From: Lineus longissimus
Taxonomy: Eukaryota; Nemertea; Pilidiophora; Heteronemertea; Lineidae
Direction of reading: 5' to 3'
Assembly: GCF_910592395.1 (NCBI RefSeq)
Contig: NC_088319.1
Span: 6,632,001 to 6,696,000 of the forward strand
DNA length: 64,000 bases
Below are positions 41,015 through 52,153 of the stretch, in pieces. The first letter of the stretch is position 1. Every line of letters begins with the position of its first letter. Position numbers and translations under genes: made by a program. The notes under the pieces were generated by a model. It made no database searches. It was not told where the DNA came from and saw nothing but the letters and a program-made list of their open reading frames with translations.

Positions 41015-41154
41015 CCAGTTCCGACCCAGAAGTGTGGCCCGGGCGATCTACATGATCTACAACTACCATCGGCAAGGTAACCTTTTGCTTGTTGTACACT
41101 ATGTTACAATCGAATGTGCCACATACTTTGATGTGGTCACCTGTATAGGTTTTT

Positions 41155-44100
41155 AGCTCAGCTGACAAAGTCAGCGGAGCTAGTCAAATAGCTATTCGAT
41201 TGGTGTCCGTCCTTCCATCATGCCATCTGTAGACAAAGTTGGGCATTTTGTAATCATACAACCGAGGCACTTCAAATCTAGTCTTGCTTATAAACACCGC
41301 AGAAAATGTTGCTTACGGAAAAAAATTTGGGCGATTCGACTCAAATTCAGCTCCCTAGGGGGCAAAATGCGTAAATGAAAAAACAATTTTTTGACGCTCT
41401 ATTCCAGCAGATAAAAGCTTGAAATAAAGTTGAAAAGGTCTTCATGATACAGAAGTTTTGATATAAAATAGATTAGTTTCGATTTATATCACCAGTTGGC
41501 GGTAGTGAGCAAAACTGTTGTTTGACCCCGGATGACCCCGCTTTAAATTTCCCGCCGAGGTTACCTGGAGAACTATCGTCAAGAAAATGGCGGTGACATT
41601 TTTATTTCTACCGGAGTGATGATTTTGTAAGTGACGAATTTTCTTTCTTAAGCCTTTACGGAAACGTATTTTGGTACGAAACTTCACACGTTTATAGAAA
41701 AGATCAACGAGAATGTGTTCAAATGCCCTCATAACGATGAGTTCAACAGAATTTGGTCAAAACAACCTTCGAATGGAGTCAACTTTCTTTGCGAAATTGA
41801 AGCGACGACCTCATTATTTATCGTAATTTATGCAGATCTGAGTCCAGCTGATGGGTGATGTTCTGATTTGTGTTCAAACTATTGGAAACTTCGGAAATTA
41901 GTTCTATTAGTTCTACTATTCTGCAGGAGTATATTATAGCCATTGATGTTGACAGCTAAAAGCACGAAAACTTTGTTCAGGTTTCTCGTCCAATCACGTG
42001 ACCTCTCCAACACTCGATAATGCACTCTTTTCGTCCACGTTTTAGGCCAATCTTCGGCCTGAACATGACAATACCAGAAATCCCCGACCTCGAACTTGCG
42101 CATGCGCACTAATTACCATCTCGGCCGATCAACGCAGTAGTGCGCTTAGCTTAGGGCAATCTCCAAAAGCAGAGTTAATCAGGCGGTGGGGAGCATTACG
42201 CACTTTGCCGATAGCCCATTGGTTTCCTCTAATGTCTAGCTAATACTGTGCGAAATTTCAGTGAATTTAGTCAAAAAAATCCTTTGTCCACCTTTGTACC
42301 GCCGCTTTGCATGCATTGATGAAGTTCTAACAGGGAAAATCAGGAAAATAAGCCTTTGAGGCGTTTTTACGGCTCAAAAACTGGCATTTCTAGCGATAAT
42401 ATTTTAGTTGCCGATAGATCCGCGAGAGGGCAATACCATCTAGAGTCATAATAACACTGCTTCTGGTGTTTTGGAAAAATTTTTTCTTTGTCCACTTGCA
42501 TGCCGAAATTGGAGGTTTTAATGATGTGACAGCAAAAAATTGAATTGGTCATTGCGAGGGGGTCACTAGGGAGCTTGGGGGGTTGATCTATGCAATATAC
42601 CTAGTTTTAAATCGTGCTTGTTTCATGCTAATGTGAAACACCATCATTCTGATACTACTGAGATTTAAATTTTTCACTCTAGATTTTAAATGAAGTTTGA
42701 AAATTCATTTTTCACTTGATGATCATGCTAATCATGACTGCATGAGTCCAGTTTCCCTGCACCCAAAGTTTATTACTGATGGTAGCTTTCCTATATCTAA
42801 TTGTCTAATGTAAAAAAGTTGGGCATTTTGTGGGGAGTGTACTGTGGTCTTGGCCTCTCCTACCTTGGGGGTGGGGTGGGGTGGAGGTTGGTCTTGTTGG
42901 CATCCAGGTTTGAAATTGATGTAGGCATTCCATATGATCCTTGAGATATCATAAAACTCTTGACTGGTGTTATTATGGACTACTCGTTTTTCTCTCTTGT
43001 AATTCGGCAATTTTATATCAGATAACAAAGCGTAATTCAAACGGATACCGCGTCTCGTTGAGGCTGCCATTGTGATTGATTGCTGCGAGCTGATTCGTCA
43101 ATGGCGGCACGTGACTGATTACACTGGCGGCCTCTATCGGACGGCGTTGGTCAGGTTTTTCTGGTGTTGAAATCTAATAAGCGCAGTACTTAAAGGCCGT
43201 GGTTTCCCTCGATGTTTCTCTCGCCTTGAAAACATTCCTGGGTAAAATCCATTGAGATTAGCCGAGTTAATCCACTTTTTCCGTGCCTAAATCTCTGCCG
43301 CTGAATTCTATAAATAGAAATTATTAACATCGCGGCAGTGTAGTTCCCATTGTGCGCCCTCCCACTTCACACCATGTCAGGAACTTTTACGGAGAGAGAG
43401 GGCGTGCGGTAAGAAGAATGGCCAAAATGACGTCACATTTTCCTGGCAATGTCTCTTGCCAGACCAGTGAAAGCATCTTTACAGACAACGTTAGAACTAG
43501 AAAACGAATATGTTAATTTGCAAAATTAAAAGCAGATTTCACCACTAACCAGCCAAATCGGAATACGACGGCGCAAAATGTTCTCGCTTTCCTCCTGCTA
43601 AAAAACCCTGTTCCCGCACTCCTATTTTAATTTATGCCAAGGAATATGATATGATCTGTTTTCACTTTTTTGTAATTAAATGGTATTCATATAATGAGAT
43701 CAATAGTAGTGTCCATGTCAGATCCCATCATGGAGGTATAAATAATTATTTATACCTCCATGATCACATCGTTCAACTAGTCTTCTCTCCCCAGGTGCCT
43801 CACACGGACCTTCACGTCCCCATACTCAAGACCAACTCTTACAATATCGCCCTCAAAACAACCCTGGAGTCATGAATTCACAGGTGCTCCTGTGAAATCT
43901 CAGTTCTAGTTTATTTATCAAACTTTATCGAGGGTTATCGAATCGAATGGATGTGTCGATCGTCGGGGCGGATTGATATGTGGTTAGGTTGTGCGTCCAA
44001 GGCGATTAGGTCATTCAGTTAGTTTGAGAAAGATCATGATCATGAAGATGCGTGTTGTGTTATCATAACTGGAAAATAAGTTGAAGTTATTATTAGTAGT

Positions 44101-45422
44101 ACTACGATTCTTACATGAGTAAAAAGTAGACGTTTTAAGCAACACAATAATGTTACTCCCATAAAAAAACTGTCAATTCTCCTTACCACTCACAGAAAGC
44201 AAGCCATTGCTGTTAAGTTATGCAGGGGCTTAATCAATTACTTGCACTCCATGTGGGGTGAATAACATTACCTTTGAACGGCTGGCTGTAGGAGGATGAT
44301 TGGAACAGCCGGTATACCTGCTGACCTGCTGAACCGAGGTTAATGTTATTTTCAATCCACGATTGCAGGTCACCTGATTTTCGAGATTTCGCGGGAAATG
44401 AAATTGTAAAGAAACGCATGTGTGCAGTTCAAATGTAAACAAAAATGTATTTTTGGCACCTTCGGTTGCTGGACTTGGGTTTTCCCGCAGTTAGGAGCTG
44501 GATCAAATTGGTGGTCTATTGTGCTGTTTTAGTCAGAGGTAGCCCTTGATTATGAAGGGATTTTCAAATTAAGGTGACCATAGTCTTTTATATGCTCAGC
44601 TCACCACAGCTTTCAATACTTGATGTATCTGAAGAGGCGCGCGGAACCTGACATGGCCTTACCAAGGAGCTGCTAACTTTCCCTTTTTGGCTGAGACATT
44701 GCTTCATGTAGGACTAGGAGGAGCACGCATTTTAATTTGTCTCTTCGATATTGCTCCTTTATTGCATTAGATTTTCATCGCAATTCGATCTATTCAAGAT
44801 ATAGCCAATTTGAACCTGTCTGCGCCAAGGATAGATTGGTTCCAGATCGACTCACTATGACTAGGAATACGCAGTAGAGCGCAATGTCATGAAAAACGAC
44901 CCTTTGTATTGTAAATTCCAATCACCTGCAGGACAGGTCAATTTCTCTCAATAAAATTAATTTTGTTGACTCCTGTAATCTCTACCTTATCAAAAAAAAA
45001 GAAAGTGGTGCTAGTCCCAAACTGGTAATTTCTATTTATTTTGACCTCTGTTAAATCATGATACTGTACCTCTCAATTACAGACAGCATTTTGTATCCTT
45101 GTGCTGTACAACCCAGCCTGGACATACCACAGTTGTCCATGGAGAAGTCTCATCCTCTCTGACACTTTTTTTCTGTAAAGCTACTGATACAACATGCTGA
45201 ACTAGGGATATCTTCCGTTGCCTCCTGTAATATTTACATACCATGGCTGATTAGTTCAATCATTTTTCATCCACCTGGCAGCTCTGCATTGGAAATTTTA
45301 GTGGTATAACGTGTTCTCTTGACCTTCAAACAGTAGTATAAAGCCGATATTTACTGCTTTATACCCTCAGTCCTGTGTTATTAGGTCATCCAGCTGAGCG
45401 CCAGGCCCTTGGGCCTCTTGTT
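41155..45422 (+). mobile_element. Helentron/HINE-like element, copy 2, inserted in the Gypsy protease region
   Basis: The left end AGCTCAGCTGAC...GTCAGCGGAGCT forms a strong hairpin. The right end is CAGCTGAGCGCCAGG, CCCTTGGGCC, TCTTGTT. It shares its first ~300 bp and last ~1.3 kb with copy 1 (7348-9532), including 'tactacgattcttacatgag' and 'ccatggagaagtctcatcc'. The Gypsy reading frame is continuous across the two flanks with no duplicated bases. The middle (about 42.0-44.0 kb) is unique to this copy and has no recognisable gene. Confidence 0.6.
43727..43764. repeat. 38-bp perfect palindrome
   Basis: The half ATCATGGAGGTATAAATAA is followed directly by its reverse complement, with no spacer. 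It lies inside the middle part of Helentron-like copy 2. Confidence 0.92.
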
Positions 45423-45604
45423 AGACGAATGTTTGACTTCTGAAGTTGGGTACCTGCAAACTTTGCATCGAAACCTGTTTTGCACATTATTGAAAAATCT
45501 GCTGCCGTGTCCACTTGTAACTCGCACGAGGTGCCGTTACAGTCTAACGTTACGAAATACCCAGTCTTTTCAGACGACACAGCATAGACATTGTAGATTC
45601 CCAA
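45386..45604 (-). pseudogene. Gypsy aspartic protease fragment
   Basis: CELQVDTAADFSIMCKTGF carries the retropepsin motif (DT-A at the usual DTGA site). The frame runs into the Helentron-like insertion at 45422; the remainder of the domain resumes at 41154. Confidence 0.75.
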
Positions 45605-45735
45605 TTCGTCATCGTCAGCTCCAAACTCATCAGTTTCGACAATCAGTTTGACACCACCGCTCTTGGACCTATAGTTCTTGTTGCGGTCGTCTCCAGTTGC
45701 CCTTCCGGTTGCAGATGTCTCGGATCTACAGCCAT

Positions 45736-46480
45736 TTATACAGCAAAATGCCCAGTCTTTCCAAATTTCCTACAGACAGCGTCCTTATGAGGACAGTTTG
45801 GCGCCAGGTGATAGGCGCCGCAGCGATAACACGCAACTTGTGATCGCTCGTCGCGACCACCCGATGGCGACTTTTTCATGTAATCGGACTTCCCGATTTT
45901 GCTGACGGTTCCATTGGAATTAGGTCTTATCTCCTTTGCCTGCTTGGACGCCATCTCCATTGCTGATGCTATTTGGCAGGCACGCTCGAATGTCAAATCC
46001 CCAGTATTTAGAAGTTTGTTTTGGATTTTCGAATCCAGGAGGCCGCAGACGAATCTGTCCCGTAATGCACGATTCAGATATTCTTGGAAACTACAATGCA
46101 CTGTCAGTTTCTTGAGGGCAAGAATGTAGTCACCCACATTCTCCCCTGACCTTTTACCAAAATATAAGCTTTCCGAAATTTCAAGCGGGGCTGGTTTAAA
46201 ATGTGCCTTAAGCACGGTGAAGAGTTCGTTTAATGTTTTATCCCTCGTCTTATCTGGGGACGTGAGATTTCCCAGAACTGTGTACACTTCTGCCCCAATT
46301 TCGCTTGGGAAAATTGCATTTTTCCTAGCGACCACCGCTGCTTATCGAAGGAGAGCCGCTGTCTCTGCACCAGGTATGTCTACAATGTTGTTAGCGAGGA
46401 AAAACATATCCAAACGGTCCGTATAAGAACAGAAAGTATCCTTAGTGTGGTCGAAATGATCCACACCGCCACATAGCCAT
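45736..46480 (-). pseudogene. Gypsy gag, frameshifted and with an internal stop
   Basis: A gag start ATG fits 46480, but a shift follows within four codons. The main frame reads VDHFDHTKDTFCSYTDRLDM, FFLANNIVDIPGAE, then TAA and VVARKNAIFPSEIGAEVYTV. It ends with a zinc-knuckle-like segment CYRCGAYHLAPNCPHKDAVC. The latter is typical of capsid-nucleocapsid proteins of Ty3/Gypsy elements. Confidence 0.82.
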
Positions 46481-46512
46481 GCTACCGAATCACCAAGAAC
46501 ATACAAACAAAG

Positions 46513-46593
46513 AACATAAAGAGTCAATACGCGTGCGCGGTACATAAGTAATACAAGGCGCTACATTTAAACCTCCATATCAATATATTACAC
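46513..46593 (-). repeat. Gypsy 5' LTR remnant, 81 bp
   Basis: Matches 38401-38481 with a single difference (A/G in GCGC[A/G]GTAC). Only about 32 bp separate it from the gag start, leaving no room for the remaining LTR. Confidence 0.75.
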
Positions 46594-47560
46594 CGACCTC
46601 ATGCCCTTGAGTAAAGACATAATGCTGTGGTCACAATCGAGTTTGAGACCGAATTGAATGCGCATTAAAACTTTAATATGTATTGGGGTGCCACACTCAA
46701 GTCGGTTCATACCATTTTCAAACCGCTTTAACCAATCAATTCCTGAATCCAATTGGATGCACTTTACCGAACTTGCATTAACCGATTCGCATTGAATGTT
46801 GTGTAGTGTGGGATGTTAATACATATGAAAACAGCCTATTGGCAGGGAGCATGTGCAATAGCTTGTTCCTGCCTTGATGATCTTCTAATTACAACAAAGG
46901 GCAGGGACATTCATCTGTGTAAGTTTTGTGAAACAACGATAATAGATAAATGGCACTTGTTTTGACAAATTTAACAAATTGATGATTTTTAACCAGTGTC
47001 ATTATAGGTCGTATTTTCAGTTGAAACGGTCATTACTATGTTCCCAAAAAAATTTGAATCTCTAATCAAGACTAGATGAAAGCCATCAACAATTTTGGGA
47101 GGGTGGGCACATCTGCAGCTAGTACGAGTAGCGGAAAACCAGTCTAATCACATGCCTGGGGAAATCGATAAAGGCTAAAAATAGAATGGGTCAGAAATGA
47201 CGGATTTCCCACTTAAAATGCCCTTAGCATTCTTCAAAAACAGCCCAGAAACTATACAATCATTCGTTACAATTATTTAGCTGAATTCGTTACCAAAAAA
47301 TACGTATATAATTCGCATATAATTCTGTCTGACACGCATTTTTCATTCATCGACTTATTGTTGACGAAAGGAAAGGTCACAGATTTTCTGACCGATTATA
47401 ATGGACACTTACGTGATCCAATAATTATTGCAATTTCATGTAAAAATTCAATGGAATTGGCATGGTAGTCAAGACGTGAGTTGATCGCATAGTTAAAATG
47501 TCAAGAGTACACACTCAACATTAAACAGTTAATTTGGCGACAGTAGCATTCAGTATTTTT

Positions 47561-47875
47561 AGCTCATCGTAGGGGAGTCTATACAACACCGCTGTGTCGG
47601 TCATCGTTGTCGTCGTCTGTATCATGTTTCAAAAACAGTGGCACGTTTCTTAACCACTAGGGCTATGAACTTGAAACTTTGTACACAGGACACCCAGGTC
47701 AGGTGAGCTCTGACTATGAATTTCGGTCCGATCTGTTTCAAAATTTGTCTGGGCATTACTGTATTGCTGACAATGAATTTTGGTTCGATTTGATTCAAAA
47801 TTTGTTTGGGCAATACTGCATTGCTGATGAGAATTGTTTTAAAGGCCCAATTTTCTCCACAAACTTAAAATAGTT
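47561..47875 (+). mobile_element. Helentron/HINE-like fragment, copy 5
   Basis: It begins AGCTCATCGTAGGGGAGTC, followed by a (GTCGTC) stretch, 'cagtggcacgtttcttaacc', 'gaaactttgtacacaggac' and two related 60-bp segments with 'aattt(c/t)ggt(c/t)cgat'. This is the same layout as copies 3 and 4. The 3' end is missing. Confidence 0.5.
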
Positions 47876-48826
47876 ACTTCTGTTAAAAGGTTGTATATGT
47901 CATTACACACAACATTCCTGTATACAAGAATAGAATTTGTATTTTAATTTATTCCAAAATATGCTTTATTCTATACGCTCATTTGTATAAATCTTTTTAT
48001 ACTAGTAATTTCTTATCATTCTTGCCAGTATGTATTTGTTGTAAACATTTGTATCATCAAAAGGGTATAAGTTTGCGCCTGCCGCATATATTTTTTCGAA
48101 CAATGAAAATCTGTAGGAGTTGAAAGTTTTTAAATTCTGTATTTGAACTTCAGTAGCCGGTCGGTACATGCCCATCTCATTGGGTAAACAACAACATCAT
48201 AATCTTTAGAAACTTATTGGTGTCTTTTTCTCTTAAATTGGAGATATCACAAACTATAGTAACAATCCTATCACCATGATCACAACGCTAGTGAACTGAG
48301 GTGTTTGCATGGAATTATTGCAGCATCTTTTGAACCAAGTTGATAGCGGGAACACCAAAAGATGTCTTTATTAGCCAGTGATAGCCTGGAGTCTTCCTGC
48401 AGTTACTGTGTCGATTCAAATGTTGCTGCAAATACATCTCCGCAAGCACCTCAATTTATTTAAATGAGTGGTGAAGTAATATCGACATATCATTGTGGTC
48501 TTGATGCACAATTTTTGAGTGGCGAGCAGACCAGCATGATGAGGCACATGTGATTGAATAGTATTTTTGCTTGGTTATTGGGATCACTTGTTCAAAACCA
48601 AGGCAATCACTGGTTCTCAAGGTTGTCCGCAGAGCAACAGGTTTAGTCGATGTAGTTTCAGCTGTAGCTTGAGTGGATGATTCAAATTTACTTGATAGAC
48701 AGCCTTCAGGAGACTTTGAATCCTCCATCTCCAGTGCCATGTCCCCACCTTAACTCATAATGTGATGGGGTGTTGATCATTGTGAGTGTAGCCTTGTTCT
48801 GCAGATGTTTCCAACAGTTAAGACTA

Positions 48827-49003
48827 CAGTGGAACCTCCCTTAGCGGACACCTCTCTATTAAGGACAACATCTCTATTAAGGACACTAGTTTTGGTCCCA
48901 AATTGGTAGTTTCTATTCAATTTGACCTCTCTAATCAGGACACCTCTCTATTAAGGACAGCACCTGCAGTCCCGAAGGTGTCCTTAATAGAGAGGTTCTA
49001 CTG
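48827..49003. mobile_element. pogo/Tc1-type MITE with TA target
   Basis: The left end CAGTGGAACCTCCCTTAGCG and the complement of the right end (CAGTAGAACCTCTCTATTAA) are diverged inverted termini, with TA on both outer sides. The interior repeats 'acctctctattaaggaca'. It is 177 bp and noncoding. Confidence 0.8.
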
Positions 49004-51582
49004 TATTTGCTAACAAATTTTGTTCAAATCACTGCAAACACAATGTAGGATCAATGTGCTATTGAAAGCTCTGGGCACTAGTTGTTTGTGTTGGTCATGC
49101 TAAAATCAAAATTTATGTTAGGTGATGCTTCAATTTGTATATTGTAAATATACCTTTCGATAGTTACCATGTTTCTGTTATTTTTTCACAGCCAAAAATT
49201 TTTAATACCAGTATTTCAGCTGAATGAATGCTCAGTCAATATTTATAGTTTTTGATGCATGGTATTATGATTAGTAATGATTTCCAGTCTTTGTGCAGTA
49301 GTTAATGTGAATTTTACACTTTATTTTTGTCTTTACTTGAAATACCCAAGCCTAGTGTTGACTGTCTGGCCTTTCATTTGCAACAGAGTGAAAAACTGGT
49401 GAACTTGTGGGTCTTCAAGCCTGGGGAAAAATGACTTCCTCGTGAAATGATATCCCATCCCAAAAAGTGTCGAAGCTGGCCCTTAGTTTCTTTTGCCGAG
49501 CGTCGAAAATTGGTGCCGATCATCTGATCATGCAGGAGGGTAGAGTTCACCTTGACTGCTGTATCAGTTAATTGTTGCCAAGTGCTGGACATTGGAAAGC
49601 GTTTGCTAAACAATTTCTATAGCATAATACCTGTTTTTTTCAAGATTTATCCTAATCATAAGTTGTCTGAAATATTCTCAATCTAGCTTAATATTGATCT
49701 CTCTTTTCCAATTGAGTGGTCCATAGAACCCAATTACATTAGATATAATTTGATGTCAACTCTTCTGTGGATCCTGCAATTCTTACTGCATAGACTATGG
49801 TTTAGAAGATGCTAAAACAAGTATGAAAGTGAGAGTCTTTGTATCATCTCTAGCTTTGCTGAATTAAATGACGGTTTATACAATGTTTTATTCCTCTTCC
49901 TTTCCAATAAAAGAAGGAGTGCAGTGCTGGCATCACTGTAATGTATATTAATGTAGATCCCACGATGTCTGGAAAGGCCCTCTTCTGGGATACTGCCAAA
50001 AGTGGACACAGTAGAATGACTTATTACAGGGACTCTGCGAGTGATGACCAGCAGTCATTTCTAGTACTCCTTCCCAACAGAATTCTTTAGATTCTCACGT
50101 TGTGTGAATCTTTTTGTTAAACTCAAGTCAATGATGTGTAAAATCTTCAATTTTGTCATGTTTTAAGAATAAATATTACGTTGAACTTGAGAATGTATTC
50201 TTCTTTTGTCTCTGCCATAGAACAGTCAACTTAAAGCAAGCCTGAGGTCGTAAGTTTCCTGATCCCATGCATGGAATAAGCAAATCAGACATCAGTGATG
50301 GTTGCAGTTTTTGGAAGGAACGAGATAACTGGATCAGAAGTGCTGGCTTGTTGGTCGTCGGCATCATGCCAACTTACCAGCAGTGAATGTCAATCCTAAA
50401 GACTCCTCCTTTCACCGCGACCCAATAGGGCGGGAAATCTGTCAGACGCACACAAATAACGGGTGGCCTATGAAATTGCTCGACATAAAGTAATTGAATG
50501 ACGGCCTGCATTGATAGTGCCAACCTCCGGATCGGGTTACCCTTCTTCTATACAACATGCACTGTGCATTTGGGTCAGGTCAGCATCCCTGGAGCTGTTG
50601 CCTACTGAACACCTGGTCTTCAATTATGATGATGGCTTTCAGTGCGTGTCTCGTGCGAGAGACAATAATACCACCAATGAATATTCATAGGTTGGAGGTT
50701 CCAGACCTATCAATTAGACGAGTGCATGTTTTTAACTATCAAGTACATATTTGGAGAGGTATTGAAAACATATTTGCTGTGGCAAGTCTACAGATATGAA
50801 TAAATTGTTTGGTAAAAAATTAACTTTGAATTTTGACAACCTGGCCATAGGGGGCGTTATTCAAATTTGGAGCCGAAATAGGTAAAACTGTCCACTTGTG
50901 TCAAACTTGTCAATTAAAAAAAAAATTCCGTGGTCAGGGCAGAGACATGATTGTATTCATCCACAGGCGGAAGTGTGGCACTGGCACATAGTCCGTACTG
51001 AACTGTGAAACTGTGGTAAATACATGACTGTGTTGGGTGGATTTATTTTTCAATCTTTGGTGGATTCTTAATCTACGGAGCCAGGCCATAACAGGGATAT
51101 ACTTTTTGATAATTAATTCAAGGAAATATAGTGTCACTGGCCAGTTTGGAACTTGTATTCTAATAGGCCCATATCAGTCCGCGAGTGACGATTTGATGGC
51201 AATGCTGGACACAAATCAATTTTTCTCAGGCAATCGGTATTGGAATGTTTTGAATTTTTGCTATTACTCTGATAAAAGCCTCTCTATAACACATATAAAA
51301 TTTGGTGGGAATTAAGCGCCCCTGGTGTACTTTTTTCAGTTATGTATTCTCATGGAGGGCTTCACCGACCAATGCATGTGCTTGAATATAAGATTTCGGA
51401 CACGTTATTTTCATTCATACTCGCTTGAACAGCTTCGTCGCATTACAGACGTGGTTGCGTGGTTGGGGCGCCCATCACACGACGAGTTCACGCGCACGTT
51501 CAATTGCTGCACGCGTACCAGCATTTATACCTCCCGACAATTGGCCCTTGTGATAACCCAAGGGGGATGTCTTAGAGGGTCT

Positions 51583-51600
51583 CTTCTTTCTTTTAGTTTG
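51583..51600 (-). promoter_or_regulatory. snRNA 3'-box-like element
   Basis: Minus strand CAAACTAAAAGAAAGAAGAG lies immediately after the U1 3' end, as the 3' box of metazoan snRNA genes does (consensus roughly GTTT-AAAG-AGA). Confidence 0.5.
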
Positions 51601-51602
51601 TA

Positions 51603-51744
51603 AGGGGATAGCGCGTACGCAGTCCCCCACTACCATAAATGCTGCACCCGAGTCACCCACATTTGGGGTGATCGCAAGGGTCAGCCCAACCGAAGTGCAA
51701 TGGAAAGGCCTCGCCCTGGGAGAACGTCCTTATTGATCAACGTT
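51603..51744 (-). ncRNA. RNU1: U1 snRNA gene, 5' end separated by LINE insertion
   Basis: Read on the minus strand, from 51744: a piece of stem-loop I (AACGT, loop, ACGTT), then TCTCCCAGGGCGAGG. Stem-loop II has the U1A-binding loop ATTGCAC. Stem-loop III is ACCCCAAATGTGGGT with compensated pairs TCA/TGA. An Sm site (ATTTATGG) and stem-loop IV (TGGGGGACTGCG, CGCGCTATCCCC) follow. This corresponds to human U1 nt ~22-164. The 5' splice-site-pairing end (nt 1-21) is absent here. In stem-loop I the usually conserved loop GATCACGAAGG reads GATCAATAAGG, so the locus may already have been a variant or pseudogene. Confidence 0.88.
51728..51744 (-). repeat. LINE target duplication, copy at the U1 side
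   Basis: Minus strand AACGTTGATCAATAAGG. The same 17 bp recur at 57937-57953 between the two LINE copies. Its first bases pair with the following ACGTT of U1 stem-loop I, which supports a U1 origin rather than a LINE origin. Confidence 0.75.
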
Positions 51745-52153
51745 TTTTTATCTTTTATTGTAACAACATGTAAAAGTAACAATGATAATGAGCTAGCTAT
51801 CCCTTACAAAGCTCAGGGAGTGGTCTACATCTCTTAGCAATCTAGGCGGCGCAAATCGGCCTGCGGAGGTTTTACAGTTTGTTCTGCCTAACGAGCTGTA
51901 GTTGAAAAGAAACACTTGACATTATTTTTACAGGTGATGCAGTTCTGTGATGGCTTGCTTGCTGGCCATATTGTTGTGCTGGAAGAGGGGATGGTTAGGC
52001 ATTCATTGTACAAACAGTGGCTTAGAAATTCTTTTATTGTGCTGAATAGTTATTTCAGGAGTGATTTTGGTGGAGGAAGTCGTGGTAACACTTAAGTTAA
52101 ACGTGTTGTTGTTAATGAATGAATGTCGCCAGAGTTAATAGGCTTATATACAG

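Larger units (their letters stand above)
38400..46593 (-). mobile_element. decayed Ty3/Gypsy LTR retrotransposon, interrupted by a Helentron-like element
   Basis: The gene order on the minus strand is gag (46.5-45.7 kb), protease (45.6-45.4 and 41.15-41.0 kb), RT (41.0-40.5), RNase H, integrase (to 38711), a polypurine tract and the 3' LTR. An identical-looking 81-bp block (38401-38481 and 46513-46593, one mismatch) marks the start of both LTRs. Beyond it the LTRs differ, so the 5' LTR has suffered a deletion. No target duplication was found. Confidence 0.85.
46594..51580. other. intergenic DNA, mostly featureless
   Basis: About 5 kb of AT-rich sequence. It contains the Helentron-like fragment near 47561 and the pogo-type MITE at 48827. 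Open frames here (48456-48740 and 49374-49613 minus, 50557-50799 plus) resemble nothing I know and have no splice or codon support. Confidence 0.5.

Noticed and set aside
42732-43070. 112-codon minus-strand frame inside Helentron-like copy 2 starting MAASTRRGIRLNYALLSDI
   Set aside because: I recognised no family, and no adjoining exon or domain was found. It could be a captured 5' exon, but there is not enough support to call it.
48456-49613. Minus-strand frames of 94 and 79 codons in the intergenic region
   Set aside because: No recognisable domain, low-complexity composition and no splice signals.
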